A DNA stretch of 64,000 nt from Amylibacter sp. SFDW26 (GTDB lineage: Bacteria > Pseudomonadota > Alphaproteobacteria > Rhodobacterales > Rhodobacteraceae), in the NCBI RefSeq assembly GCF_009184395.1, contig NZ_WEIC01000005.1:124001-188000 (forward strand), in the 5' to 3' direction. Each line of letters starts with the position of its first letter. Position 1 is the first letter of the stretch. The notes below the pieces were generated by a model that was not told where the DNA came from, ran no database searches, and saw only the letters and a list, made by a program, of their open reading frames with translations. The position numbers and the translations under genes are program-made. This document shows positions 37,713-46,129 of the stretch, piece after piece.

Positions 37713-38096
37713 TCAAAGAAGGGTTGGTGGCCCACGCACAGGGTTATCATTAGAAACGTGCTGAACGGCCCCTGCCAAAGAGGCGCGCAAGGATGCAAGC
37801 GAAATGCCCTCATACTCATGCTTTTGTGGCAGACAGGTAAATTGCGCCAGACCCAAAGCATCAACAAGACGACAAGCCTCACATTGAGTATGCACCTGTG
37901 AACCATTTTGGGAGGGGTCGCCACAGATATCCCAAACCGAGCCGCCGCTCAGAATGTACTCTTGTATAGCCTGATCTTCATTGATCGTTCCAGCACGATG
38001 CCCAAAACCAATACCGACGATAGAAAGGGAAAGAACTATCGAAATCAGTATATTGAAAAATTTGTATTTCACGTTTTGGCGCATGGGTCTGCGCAT
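37713..38096 (-). CDS. Hypothetical secreted protein with CxxC motif
   Basis: About 127 residues; the start is uncertain (ATG at 38096 or 38084, or TTG at 38120). A basic N-terminus and hydrophobic segment (FFNILISIVLSLSIVGIGFG) form a signal or anchor. The mature part contains CGDP, CEACRL and CLPQ cysteines and a proline-rich end NPVRGPP. It resembles short secreted proteins (DUF2946-like) that sit beside TonB or PepSY genes, but I am not certain of the family. It heads a likely two-gene unit with the PepSY protein. Confidence 0.6.
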   Translation of the reverse strand: MRRPMRQNVKYKFFNILISIVLSLSIVGIGFGHRAGTINEDQAIQEYILSGGSVWDICGDPSQNGSQVHTQCEACRLVDALGLAQFTCLPQKHEYEGISLASLRASLAGAVQHVSNDNPVRGPPTLL

Positions 38097-38151
38097 ATAT
38101 GATCTGTTTTTTAGGATCAATTTATATCATCTGCGGCAAATTGTAATAAGC

Positions 38152-38168
38152 TTCGACCTTAAGTCGAA
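38152..38168. promoter_or_regulatory. Inverted repeat upstream of the CxxC/PepSY genes
   Basis: TTCGAC and GTCGAA arms with a 5-base centre, located 56 bases upstream of the preferred start. Could be an operator of a metal or redox regulator; it does not match the known Irr, RirA or Fur consensus closely. Confidence 0.35.
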
Positions 38169-38236
38169 CAGATCATATGAAGTTTATGAAACTACATATT
38201 CACAATTTACAACGCACGCCCCCAATTCATCACAAA

Positions 38237-38608
38237 CTATTTTTTCTTAATTTTCGGAGCAAAGCGATTGCAGCTATTGCCATCGTATACGCTGGAATTC
38301 ACACGACCTTTACTCAATGACGCTGTATATTTACAATTCACGTAAACACGTTGGTTTCTATATCCCGTGGTGATCCATTTACCGTTTCTGAAAGATTGGA
38401 TTGGTGTCCGGTCAATATAAGTGTCTTTATAAACCCAAACAGCTTTTGTTTTGTCTTTTATTGTTGGGTTTCCAATCACAGCTGCAATTTGTGCAACAGT
38501 TTTACCATTAAACTGCATTTCTCGCGTTTCACGTTCTTCTGCTGTTTCAAAACAACCAGACAATACAACCGCCAATGAAAGCCCCGTAATAACATTTTTC
38601 TTATGCAC
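38237..38608 (-). CDS. Small lipoprotein (BamE/SmpA-like)
   Basis: 123 residues. Signal with lipobox LSGC (Cys19). The central GKTVAQIAAVIGNPTIKDKTKAVWVYKD stretch resembles the conserved first helix and strand of BamE/SmpA-type lipoproteins, but the usual RxQV motif is absent. The C-terminus is basic (FAPKIKKK). Single gene; function unknown. Likely outer-membrane or inner-membrane anchored. Confidence 0.7.
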   Translation of the reverse strand: MHKKNVITGLSLAVVLSGCFETAEERETREMQFNGKTVAQIAAVIGNPTIKDKTKAVWVYKDTYIDRTPIQSFRNGKWITTGYRNQRVYVNCKYTASLSKGRVNSSVYDGNSCNRFAPKIKKK

Positions 38609-38796
38609 GTTTAAATCCCCCTTTAATAAGATAACCTTAAAATTCTATCCTGCGTTTACAGTCCTTATGCAAATACAAAATCAATATATTTTAGTAATTT
38701 AGGCCACCAATATAATTAACGTATCTGTCAGGGCTTTTCGTAGCCTGTATTTTCACCTAAAACCCCATCAAACACATACAAATGATTGGTTCTATT

Positions 38797-39558
38797 ATGA
38801 TCGAAACGCCTATTTACGCCGTCAGTGATATCCACGGCGATTTAAAACAATTAAAAGACATTCACGCACGTATCAAAGCCGATGCCGCGAATAACAATGT
38901 CAGCGATTATACAATCATCCACGTTGGCGATCTGGTAGATCGTCGCGAAGACAGCAAAGGAACAATCCAATACCTAATGGATGGCCTAGCAGCAGGCGAG
39001 CCTTGGATCGTTCTAAAAGGCAATCACGACCGCATGATGTATTGGTTCTTAGAAGACCCAGATCGTCGTGATGACCATCTTAAACCAGGTTATGATTGGC
39101 TTTATCACCGCATTGGTGGTCGTGAAACGTTGGAAAGTTATGGTGTTACATACCCAGAGGAGTTCGACCCAAAAGAGGTTCAAAAAATGGGACTTGCCGC
39201 AATCCCGCAAGCGCACATCGATTTTCTAAAGAACCTACCGCTTTATGTGGAAACCAAAGACTACATCTTTGTGCACGCGGGCATACGTCCGAATGTGCCA
39301 ATGGAAGAACAGACAGAAGATGATCTGGTTTGGATCCGCCAACCGTTTTTTGAGCACACCGAGAGCTTTGGCAAAATGGTTATCCACGGCCATACTGTGA
39401 TCGACAAAATCACGCATTACGGCAACCGCATCAACATCGATACAGGTGCTGCTTGGGGCGACGCTATGTCTGTTGTGTTTGTAGACGACACAGCTGTGGT
39501 CGAAGTTGCCGCCGATGGAACGCGTAAAGATATTCCAATGGCCAAGGCAGATGCTTAG
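38797..39558 (+). CDS. Metallophosphoesterase (serine/threonine phosphatase-like)
   Basis: About 253 residues from the ATG at 38797; an ATG at 38782 is also in frame. The dimetal site is complete: DIHGD, GDLVDR, GNHD, and later the His residues of VHAG and HGHTV. This is the PPP/bis(5'-nucleosyl)-tetraphosphatase type of calcineurin-like enzyme; the size matches bacterial PPP-family phosphatases. It may act on phosphoproteins or dinucleoside polyphosphates. Cytoplasmic. Confidence 0.88.
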   Translation: MIETPIYAVSDIHGDLKQLKDIHARIKADAANNNVSDYTIIHVGDLVDRREDSKGTIQYLMDGLAAGEPWIVLKGNHDRMMYWFLEDPDRRDDHLKPGYDWLYHRIGGRETLESYGVTYPEEFDPKEVQKMGLAAIPQAHIDFLKNLPLYVETKDYIFVHAGIRPNVPMEEQTEDDLVWIRQPFFEHTESFGKMVIHGHTVIDKITHYGNRINIDTGAAWGDAMSVVFVDDTAVVEVAADGTRKDIPMAKADA

Positions 39559-39707
39559 TCATAAATATTGCAAAACTCTCACAAAGGCACCTTAATTTAA
39601 CAGTTATTTGAAAATAAAGTTGTCTTTGTGAAAAAAATCCATGAACTATCCTTTTAGGGGATTCCACTTTAACGGTGGATGAAAAATAAGAGGATAGAAT
39701 TAATAAT

Positions 39708-40226
39708 ATGAAATCTCAATTAACGTGTTGTATCGTTGCTCTTTCTTTAACAGGGTGCGTATCACAACCGCCATTAGCCGTTAAACCAGAAATTGCTCCA
39801 GCCAAATTACAAGCAAATGCTCCAAGTAATCGTGTCCGAGATGACAAGAGTACAAAAACGACAGTGCGAGCATATAAAACTGTAAAAGAAGAAGGTAAAA
39901 AGGACACTCAAGTAGAAGTTGCAGGCGCGATATGCACATTGCAATCTGACCACCTGTCCGCAAAAGTTGTAACGCCACAAAAAGTTGAGTTACCTAAATA
40001 CGATCAAATTGCAAAACTAGAGGATCGCGGTGTACCACCGTCAATTCTAGTCAAATGTACAGCAGGCAACCTAAAAGGCCAATCATTGCTTACAGCAAAT
40101 CCAGGTAAGATCATTTCAGGAAGTGGTAATCTTATCGCTGATCTGGTTCTAATTGCAGGTAGTGCGGCTGCAGCCGCGACCGCCGACTGGCGTTATGCTG
40201 AAAACGTTGCGGTGGTATTGAAATAA
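39708..40226 (+). CDS. Hypothetical lipoprotein, tandem paralogue A
   Basis: 172 residues. Signal with lipobox LTGC (Cys17). The remainder contains a pattern shared with the following gene: RxYKT/V...EGKK...VEVAGAICT...VTPQKVELPKYDQIAKLEDRGVPPSILVKCTAG. No known domain recognised. The stop codon overlaps the next gene's ATG by one base, so the two are translated together. AT-rich leader with AGAGGA 13 bases upstream. Confidence 0.75.
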   Translation: MKSQLTCCIVALSLTGCVSQPPLAVKPEIAPAKLQANAPSNRVRDDKSTKTTVRAYKTVKEEGKKDTQVEVAGAICTLQSDHLSAKVVTPQKVELPKYDQIAKLEDRGVPPSILVKCTAGNLKGQSLLTANPGKIISGSGNLIADLVLIAGSAAAAATADWRYAENVAVVLK

Positions 40227-40735
40227 TGCGGTATTTAACATCGTTATGCGTATTATCACTCATCTCTGGGTGTGCGGTTCCAGCATTAGAGTTGAATGCA
40301 CCAGTAACAGCACGTGTCGCAAAGCAGCCCACCAACTCATTCAGAAATTCTCCAGTTATTCTGAGAAGCTATAAGGTAAATGATGAGGGCAAAAAGGTTG
40401 AATTCAGTGGCGCACAATGTAGCGGTAGAAATGCATTCGTTTCTTTTTCTAAAGCATCGACCCCAGCAAACATCCAGTTGCCAACATATCTACAGGGCGA
40501 AAGGTTTGCCAATCGCGGAAAACCACCCGCACTTAAGGTGAGCTGTAAGTATGGCAAGACAGAAAACAAATTTATCCTTGAGCCAACAAGCGCTGTAGGC
40601 AATGTGACAGTTTCAAGCGGTACTCAGTACAACTATCAAACGGGTGTTTACTCAAACCCAAGTGTGACGCACCTTACAGGCCGGCTAAGCCCAACACTCC
40701 CATGGAGATACAGTTCGGCAACAGTCGACTTTTGA
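40226..40735 (+). CDS. Hypothetical lipoprotein, tandem paralogue B
   Basis: 169 residues. Lipobox ISGC (Cys16). It shares the layout of the previous gene: SYKVNDEGKKVEFSGAQCSGRN...ANIQLPTYLQGERFANRGKPPALKVSCKYG, with conserved cysteines in the same places. This suggests an old duplication. The C-terminal halves differ. It is translationally coupled to its partner. Function unknown. Confidence 0.75.
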   Translation: MRYLTSLCVLSLISGCAVPALELNAPVTARVAKQPTNSFRNSPVILRSYKVNDEGKKVEFSGAQCSGRNAFVSFSKASTPANIQLPTYLQGERFANRGKPPALKVSCKYGKTENKFILEPTSAVGNVTVSSGTQYNYQTGVYSNPSVTHLTGRLSPTLPWRYSSATVDF

Positions 40736-40756
40736 TACAATAGAATACCTAAAATC

Positions 40757-40786
40757 ACAGGATGCCTTACTCTAAAGGCATCCTGT
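40757..40786 (+). terminator. Strong hairpin after the lipoprotein pair
   Basis: A perfect 12-bp stem (ACAGGATGCCTT / AAGGCATCCTGT, 6-nt loop) 21 bases after the stop. No T-run follows on plus; four A residues precede it, giving T residues on minus. Probably a terminator or mRNA 3'-end stabiliser. Confidence 0.55.
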
Positions 40787-41094
40787 ATATCAAAGAACGC
40801 GATTTCATAATTTACATAAAACTTGGTTGCACCTGATACGCGGGCAATTTTTATCTACAAATCCCATCATAAGCTTGCGATGCGCAACATCTCGCAAAGC
40901 ATCACATGCATTTTTTGCAAGTTACCGCCGTATTTTAGAATGTTGCATCTACCCCCATCTGCTTTCCTGTAACACATGATACATTTATTTCAGACGACGT
41001 AGTGTGCCTCCCCCCACACCGTCATAGGCTTGGGTCGCTCTTATCCCCCAGCGACCCAAGCCCCTATCGTATCATAATAGAAAAGGTCAGCAGT
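40787..41094. other. Intergenic leader of the metalloprotease gene with a perfect hairpin
   Basis: No coding potential seen in this 308-base stretch. A perfect 13-bp inverted repeat (GGCTTGGGTCGCT / AGCGACCCAAGCC, 10-nt loop) lies at 41027-41062, ending 32 bases before the start codon. There is no T-run after it, so it is not a normal terminator; it may be a leader stem-loop or operator. Confidence 0.55.
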
Positions 41095-41874
41095 ATGATT
41101 ACAGTAAATTTCACAGGGTCAGTCAGCGAAACCCAGCGACGTGCCTTTGAACAGGCTGCAAGTCGCTGGGACCGCATCATAGACACCTCATTTGCGCCCG
41201 TTACAGTAGAAGACCAAGTATTGGATGGTGTGATGATTGATGCCAGTATCGAAGCCATAGATGGTGACCAAGGTATTCTTGGACAAGCAGGACCAACCAT
41301 TTTACGCCCAGGTGATGAGTTACCGATCAAAGGCATTATGCAATTCGATCTGGCAGATATCTTGCGTCTTGAACGTAATAACAGCCTAGAAGACGTTATT
41401 TTACACGAAATGGCCCATGTTCTAGGTTTCGGTACTCTTTGGGCCCGTATGGGATTTATCATTGGTAGCGGCGGTAATAACCCGCAATTTATTGGCACGG
41501 CTGCAACCCGCGAGTTCCGTGTTTTAGGGGGCAATAGATTGGGCAATGTTCCCGTTGCAAATACAGGCAGCATGGGCACCCGCGAAGGTCATTGGCGTGA
41601 ATTGGTTTTTGGCGATGAATTACTCACAGGATTTCTATCAGGATCTCAAAGGCCAATTAGCCGTATGTCCATCGCAGCATTCGAAGATATGGGATATTTG
41701 GTCGATTATACAGAAGCCGATGATTATACGTTACCCTCATTCCAACAACTGGCAGAAAAGGGCATCATGGAAGCCGTGCGCACTTGTGATCTGTGTAAAA
41801 TGGGCCGCCCAAAGCCAGTCATATTAAGAGACAGGCATAACAATCTTAAAAAGCCAGTCTTTTTAAATTCTTAA
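41095..41874 (+). CDS. Leishmanolysin-like zinc metalloprotease
   Basis: 259 residues from the ATG at 41095, which has AAAAGG upstream; the frame is open to 41002 through the hairpin. The zinc site is HEMAHVLGFGTLW (His104, Glu105, His108) with a third His at about 166 in GTREGHWRE and the Met-turn ISRMSIAAFEDMGY (Met191), as in bacterial leishmanolysin-type (M8) enzymes. No signal peptide is visible, unlike most relatives, so it is either cytoplasmic or exported by another route. Substrate unknown. Confidence 0.85.
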   Translation: MITVNFTGSVSETQRRAFEQAASRWDRIIDTSFAPVTVEDQVLDGVMIDASIEAIDGDQGILGQAGPTILRPGDELPIKGIMQFDLADILRLERNNSLEDVILHEMAHVLGFGTLWARMGFIIGSGGNNPQFIGTAATREFRVLGGNRLGNVPVANTGSMGTREGHWRELVFGDELLTGFLSGSQRPISRMSIAAFEDMGYLVDYTEADDYTLPSFQQLAEKGIMEAVRTCDLCKMGRPKPVILRDRHNNLKKPVFLNS

Positions 41875-41876
41875 AT

Positions 41877-42308
41877 TCAATCATCTTCTACTTTACGTGT
41901 AGATGATAATGAAAACAGGTTATCTAAATCTCTAAGAATGAACAAAGCAATCAACGCACCAAGTGTCGGAATGGATGCCAGCATCAGATTCTTAGGGAAA
42001 TTATAATATTCAACGAACGCCCCTAAAGAACCAATAACCCCCGCCGCAGACATCAGCATCACCAATCCATAACTCCAAAAGCGCCACAGTCCCAAAAGGA
42101 ACGCGAGAACGATCAAAACTTGGATCGTGCCAAGCCCGTAAGAAAGCGCATCCGATATCTCAATAAAATCGATTTTATAGAACCCTGTGAATATATTCCG
42201 TTGCCATTCTGGATGGTGGAATTTCAATGTTGCCCATAGCCCTAAAAAGGTCGCGGCTGTGACGCGTATAATCAATAAAGCAACTTCTATGCGCTTTAGC
42301 TCTGTCAT
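41877..42308 (-). CDS. Four-helix membrane protein, DoxX-like
   Basis: 143 residues with four hydrophobic segments and a charged C-terminal tail. The size and pattern resemble DoxX/DUF-type small membrane proteins, but no specific motif proves this. It converges with the metalloprotease gene, with only two bases between stops. Function unknown. Confidence 0.65.
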   Translation of the reverse strand: MTELKRIEVALLIIRVTAATFLGLWATLKFHHPEWQRNIFTGFYKIDFIEISDALSYGLGTIQVLIVLAFLLGLWRFWSYGLVMLMSAAGVIGSLGAFVEYYNFPKNLMLASIPTLGALIALFILRDLDNLFSLSSTRKVEDD

Positions 42309-42390
42309 ACTATATCATCCCAAATTTTCTGCCTTCATCGAATGGCATACCTGTGAAATGATCATACTATAACTCAAACATTGGTGACTA

Positions 42391-42437
42391 TTAAAAATAA
42401 AAAGTGCCTTTAGCACGGAGGGGACGCGCTAAAGGCA
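42391..42437 (-). terminator. Rho-independent terminator of the 83-residue secreted protein gene
   Basis: A 10-bp stem (TGCCTTTAGC / GCTAAAGGCA, 42405-42437) followed on the minus strand by TTTTTATTTTTAA. Confidence 0.8.
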
Positions 42438-42457
42438 AGAGGGACTATTGCGGGATT

Positions 42458-42709
42458 TTACCCAATAGTCGCCGCTTTTGATGCATTCTCTAAATGAACG
42501 GCACAAGCATCATTGTCGCCTTCTTCCAGTTTCAATTGCGCCATTTTCAATTCTTCAATCGCTGCTTCTTTACGGTCAGCACGTGCATTTTCAACTTCAG
42601 CGATCACCATGGAAAATGTTTCCGTATCACATGTCTTTTCACCTTCTGCATAAGCGGAAGTTGCCATTACTGCTGATATTGCAATCGTTGCCAATGTGAA
42701 TCTTTTCAT
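42458..42709 (-). CDS. Small secreted protein, helical
   Basis: 83 residues. A clear Sec signal peptide (MKRFTLATIAISAVMATSAYA) precedes about 60 mature residues that look fully helical, with two cysteines (CDTE, DACA) that may form a disulfide. AAAGGAG lies 7 bases before the ATG. It has its own terminator. Function unknown; periplasmic. Confidence 0.75.
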   Translation of the reverse strand: MKRFTLATIAISAVMATSAYAEGEKTCDTETFSMVIAEVENARADRKEAAIEELKMAQLKLEEGDNDACAVHLENASKAATIG

Positions 42710-42894
42710 ATCTCTACTCCTTTACCTGTTTTTATTCGCTTGTTCACATTTGGTATTTCGATAATGCGCAAAACGGAACCCAGCACCTGAAGGCTTGTAA
42801 TAACAAGCACAAGACTGCCAAAACCAAGGGGTAAATAAGCACAAAAAGGATCAAAGAATGTAGCCCAAAAATGCGTGCAACATTCCGCTGACAT
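42706..42894 (-). CDS. Possible small membrane protein
   Basis: 62 residues with one hydrophobic stretch (YLPLGFGSLVLVITSLQVLG). It starts 22 bases after the CysZ-like gene, has AAGG upstream, and its stop overlaps the next ATG (ATGA). These features fit a coupled small gene, but the downstream gene has its own good ribosome-binding site and no family is recognised. It may be chance. Confidence 0.3.
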   Translation of the reverse strand: MSAECCTHFWATFFDPFCAYLPLGFGSLVLVITSLQVLGSVLRIIEIPNVNKRIKTGKGVEI

Positions 42895-42915
42895 CAGCCT
42901 TAAAAACAGGCAGAA

Positions 42916-43596
42916 TTAGGCCCTTTTATTCAATTTGTGAAAAAGATGCGTAAACACAGCAACACCAAGTAATGGAATAAACAAGTTCACAAAAGGAATG
43001 GTCAAAGGAACCGCCATCAAAAAACCTGCAAACCAGATAGTAAGGCGATGTTTTGCCCGCAACTCATGTGCTCCTTTGCGCCCCAAACGACGCATAGCAA
43101 CCATCTGAAAGTACTCTCGACCTAGCAAGATACCATTAACGATCCAAAAGATCACAGGTGCCAGAAACGTAGACAATAAATAAATCACCAAAGCCAACAT
43201 ATTCACAACGATGATCAGACCAAGGAACTTCAAGTTATCAACAAGCATATCCTTAATCGGAACGTTGGGAACCGCGGGCAAATGCGTATAATGTTTGGCT
43301 TCGACCGCATCCACAACTTGATCCAAAAAGAACCCCGTGAAAACAGACGCCACAGGCACCATCAAGAACACAGACATACCGATCATTGAGATCAAAACAA
43401 AACCTGATAACAGCGATGACAGCCAATCAATTTCTCCAAACCAAGGTAAACTGACCGTATCAGGCAACAATAATTGCACCCCCAAAGTGGCTCCCGCCAG
43501 CAAAGCGACAGTAAGACCCACACCAATCAGCAAAATACGCCGAAATTTAGGATCACCCATTTGGCCCAAGGCCTTAAAAAATGCATTAAGTATCAT
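42916..43596 (-). CDS. EI24/CysZ-like membrane protein
   Basis: 226 residues with four to five hydrophobic segments. The end of the protein (LGREYFQMVAMRRLGRKGAHELRAKHR followed by a hydrophobic hairpin) matches the EI24/CysZ family, whose enteric member is a sulfate uptake channel. Sulfate transport here is only inference. No clear ribosome-binding site is seen. Inner membrane. Confidence 0.82.
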   Translation of the reverse strand: MILNAFFKALGQMGDPKFRRILLIGVGLTVALLAGATLGVQLLLPDTVSLPWFGEIDWLSSLLSGFVLISMIGMSVFLMVPVASVFTGFFLDQVVDAVEAKHYTHLPAVPNVPIKDMLVDNLKFLGLIIVVNMLALVIYLLSTFLAPVIFWIVNGILLGREYFQMVAMRRLGRKGAHELRAKHRLTIWFAGFLMAVPLTIPFVNLFIPLLGVAVFTHLFHKLNKRA

Positions 43597-43620
43597 AAGG
43601 TGTATGTAAGTGCCTGAACT

Positions 43621-44448
43621 TTAACCTTCAAGCGTTTCTTTGAATTTTAAACACTTTGGCAGTGCTTCTTGTAACGTTGAAAAATGTGATAGACCTTCAA
43701 ATACATTCACTTCGAAAACATTCCTATATTGCAATGATAATTCCAAGGCCATTTCAACAGGGGACCAGTTGTCCTCTTTTCCATGCCAAAGCTGTACTGG
43801 CACAGATATATTATCTAAAACGCTCTCCCAGTCACGCACATAAGCACGCACAACATACTTATAGTTCTGTGCATCATTCAACATTGCAGCTTTCAACATC
43901 GTAGAAATCGAATTTCGAAACTCATTATTCTTGATAAGTTCGGCATCCTTACTTTGCGCCGTGGAAAACAGCGCTTTGACAAATAAGTTGACTGATAAAC
44001 GGCACAGCAAGACTTGCCCTGCCACCATCAGATCAAAACCCCACTTCTGCCCTTGTGCAACCTGAAATACAGAGCGCCCCGCCATTTTTGGCAAGAAATC
44101 CCCCATCTGCAATGGTGCTACTGCAGATATTAAATCTAACTTACAAACCTCTGCTCCAAGCTTAGATGCAACGCACATTGCATTAAAGCTCCCTAAAGAG
44201 AACCCAATTAAATGAACTGGGGCACCCTTTGAATACTCTCCTATACCGGCAACATATTCGTTAATCATATCATGATGGTTCAACGCAGCTCCGGTTAAAA
44301 AAACATCCGCTGAAATAAGTTGATCTTTTAAAATATCAGAGACCAGTACAACGTCATCAAAGCCACCAGGATACCCATGGAAATATATCGAAATCGGTTT
44401 ATTGTTATCTTTATCCATACTCCCAAAGACCCGAGTATTGCCGCACAT
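43621..44448 (-). CDS. Alpha/beta hydrolase
   Basis: 275 residues from the ATG at 44448; an ATG at 44418 is an alternative. The oxyanion region FHGYPGG, nucleophile elbow GFSLGSF (Ser about 84), a probable catalytic Asp in HGKEDNWSP and His in LSHFST give a full triad. No signal peptide. Substrate unknown. Confidence 0.8.
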   Translation of the reverse strand: MCGNTRVFGSMDKDNNKPISIYFHGYPGGFDDVVLVSDILKDQLISADVFLTGAALNHHDMINEYVAGIGEYSKGAPVHLIGFSLGSFNAMCVASKLGAEVCKLDLISAVAPLQMGDFLPKMAGRSVFQVAQGQKWGFDLMVAGQVLLCRLSVNLFVKALFSTAQSKDAELIKNNEFRNSISTMLKAAMLNDAQNYKYVVRAYVRDWESVLDNISVPVQLWHGKEDNWSPVEMALELSLQYRNVFEVNVFEGLSHFSTLQEALPKCLKFKETLEG

Positions 44449-44594
44449 ACAATGCGACCTGCCGTCCTATAATATTTGGTTATCCTTTCAGCATTTCATA
44501 GTTCCGCATCTGAAAATCTAAAACAACCGAACTTCCCTTGCCAGATGACACAAATAATATGAGGCTTTGAAAGAAGCTATTTAGGACACTTGAA

Positions 44595-45203
44595 ATGAAA
44601 CTTTTCTTTGCGCCTGGTACAATTTCCCTCGCAACCCTCATCGTGCTTTGCGAAGCCGATGCAGATTTTGAACCCATTGCGGTAAACTTTGCCAATCAAG
44701 ACCAGACCAAACCAGAATATCTGGCTGTAAATCCAAAAGGCCGCGTTCCTGCATTGGTTACCAAGCAAGGAATTTTGACAGAAACCCCTGCCCTTATGAC
44801 CTATATTGCTGAAAATCATCCAGCGGCAAATCTGATCCCAGACACAGCTTATGAACGTGCAAAAATGAATGAAATGCTCAGTTATTTGGCTTCAACAGTA
44901 CACATAAATCACGCCCATAAAATGCGCGGACACCGCTGGGCAAATAATCAAAGTTCCTTTGAGGATATGCGTGCCAAAGTGCCCGAAACTGTTTTCAACA
45001 GCTTTAGCTTGATCGAAGAAAGCTTAACAGGCCCATGGGCGATTGGCACGCAATACACAATCGCAGATGCACATCTCTTCACCATCGCCAACTGGATGCA
45101 AGCTGACGGTGTTGATCCGTCTCGTTTGCCAAAAATCGCTGCCCATATAGCCCGCATGCGCGACAGACCAGCCGTGAAAAAAGCCCATGAAATCATGGGG
45201 TGA
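44595..45203 (+). CDS. Glutathione S-transferase family protein
   Basis: 202 residues. Thioredoxin-like N-terminal domain (MKLFFAPGTISLATLI, NPKGRVPALV, ETPALMTYI) followed by the helical C-terminal domain (GPWAIGTQYTIADAHLF). The cis-Pro (VPAL) and the TPAL glutathione-binding signature are present; a Ser or Thr near residue 9-11 is the likely catalytic residue as in beta-class enzymes. Cytoplasmic. Single gene. Confidence 0.9.
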   Translation: MKLFFAPGTISLATLIVLCEADADFEPIAVNFANQDQTKPEYLAVNPKGRVPALVTKQGILTETPALMTYIAENHPAANLIPDTAYERAKMNEMLSYLASTVHINHAHKMRGHRWANNQSSFEDMRAKVPETVFNSFSLIEESLTGPWAIGTQYTIADAHLFTIANWMQADGVDPSRLPKIAAHIARMRDRPAVKKAHEIMG

Positions 45204-45288
45204 ATTCCCTTATATCGCCAAAGAACCCGCATAATCTTGCCCTTTTTATCACCCAAGCATTGGAAATTGATAAGATGGATTTAAACCT

Positions 45289-46110
45289 ATGCGTAAATTT
45301 ACAACTGCACTTTGCACTGCCCTTGCCCTTACAACACCAAGCTTTGGCGCAGACACAAGCGCCCTTATTCGCCTAACAGACCGCGAAGACCTCTTTGGCT
45401 GGGAGGCCGTTGGGCGCTTAAACTTGGGTAAATCGGGGTATTGCACAGGCACATTAATTGACAATGACTTGGTTTTAACCGCTGCACATTGCGTCTTTGA
45501 CCCCAAAACAAAAAAACCAATCGACCCGTCAAACGTTACATTCCAAGCGGGTCTGCGCGATGGCAAATTCATCGAAGAATCCAAAGCCACTAAAATCGCA
45601 GTCCATAAAAACTACAACCCGCGTGCCTATATCAATGGTGATTACGTGCGCCATGATGTGGCCCTGATCAAGCTGCAAAAAGCCATCACCACATTCGCAG
45701 CCTCTCCCTTTAAGCTGCACACAGGCATAGCCGCAGGAAAACAGGTAAACGTCGTCTCATATGGCCGTGGCCGCGATGACGCCCTATCATGGCAACGCAA
45801 TTGCGGAATCACTGGGCGTTATACTGGTTTATTAGAATTCAACTGCAACGTCACATACGGCTCTTCTGGCGCACCTGTCTTCGTGAAAGAGGGCTTCAAT
45901 TTCCGCATCCTATCCCTGATTTCAGTCGGCCATAAACAAGGCAAAAAAACTGTATCATACGGCATGGAACTCCCCAAAATGGTGACATTGTTGAAAAAAG
46001 ACCTCACCCACAATGGCGCCTATACATCAGGCCGAAAAACCACCCAAGCCCGCCGTTTAACTGTGGGTGGAAACAAATCCACGTCAGGGGCGAAGTTTAT
46101 TAAGAACTAG
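45289..46110 (+). CDS. Secreted trypsin-like serine protease
   Basis: 273 residues. Signal peptide (MRKFTTALCTALALTTPSFG). Catalytic triad apparent: His67 in TAAHC, Asp123 in RHDVALIKL and Ser193 in GSSGAP. Disulfide pairing is suggested by CTG/HC and CGI/FNC pairs. A basic tail ends the protein. Probably a periplasmic or secreted S1 peptidase. No inhibitor gene was noticed nearby. Confidence 0.9.
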   Translation: MRKFTTALCTALALTTPSFGADTSALIRLTDREDLFGWEAVGRLNLGKSGYCTGTLIDNDLVLTAAHCVFDPKTKKPIDPSNVTFQAGLRDGKFIEESKATKIAVHKNYNPRAYINGDYVRHDVALIKLQKAITTFAASPFKLHTGIAAGKQVNVVSYGRGRDDALSWQRNCGITGRYTGLLEFNCNVTYGSSGAPVFVKEGFNFRILSLISVGHKQGKKTVSYGMELPKMVTLLKKDLTHNGAYTSGRKTTQARRLTVGGNKSTSGAKFIKN

Positions 46111-46129
46111 AGAGTTAATGATAATATGA

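Noticed and set aside
42187-42372. 61-codon plus-strand frame
   Set aside because: Antisense to the DoxX-like gene start; no independent support.
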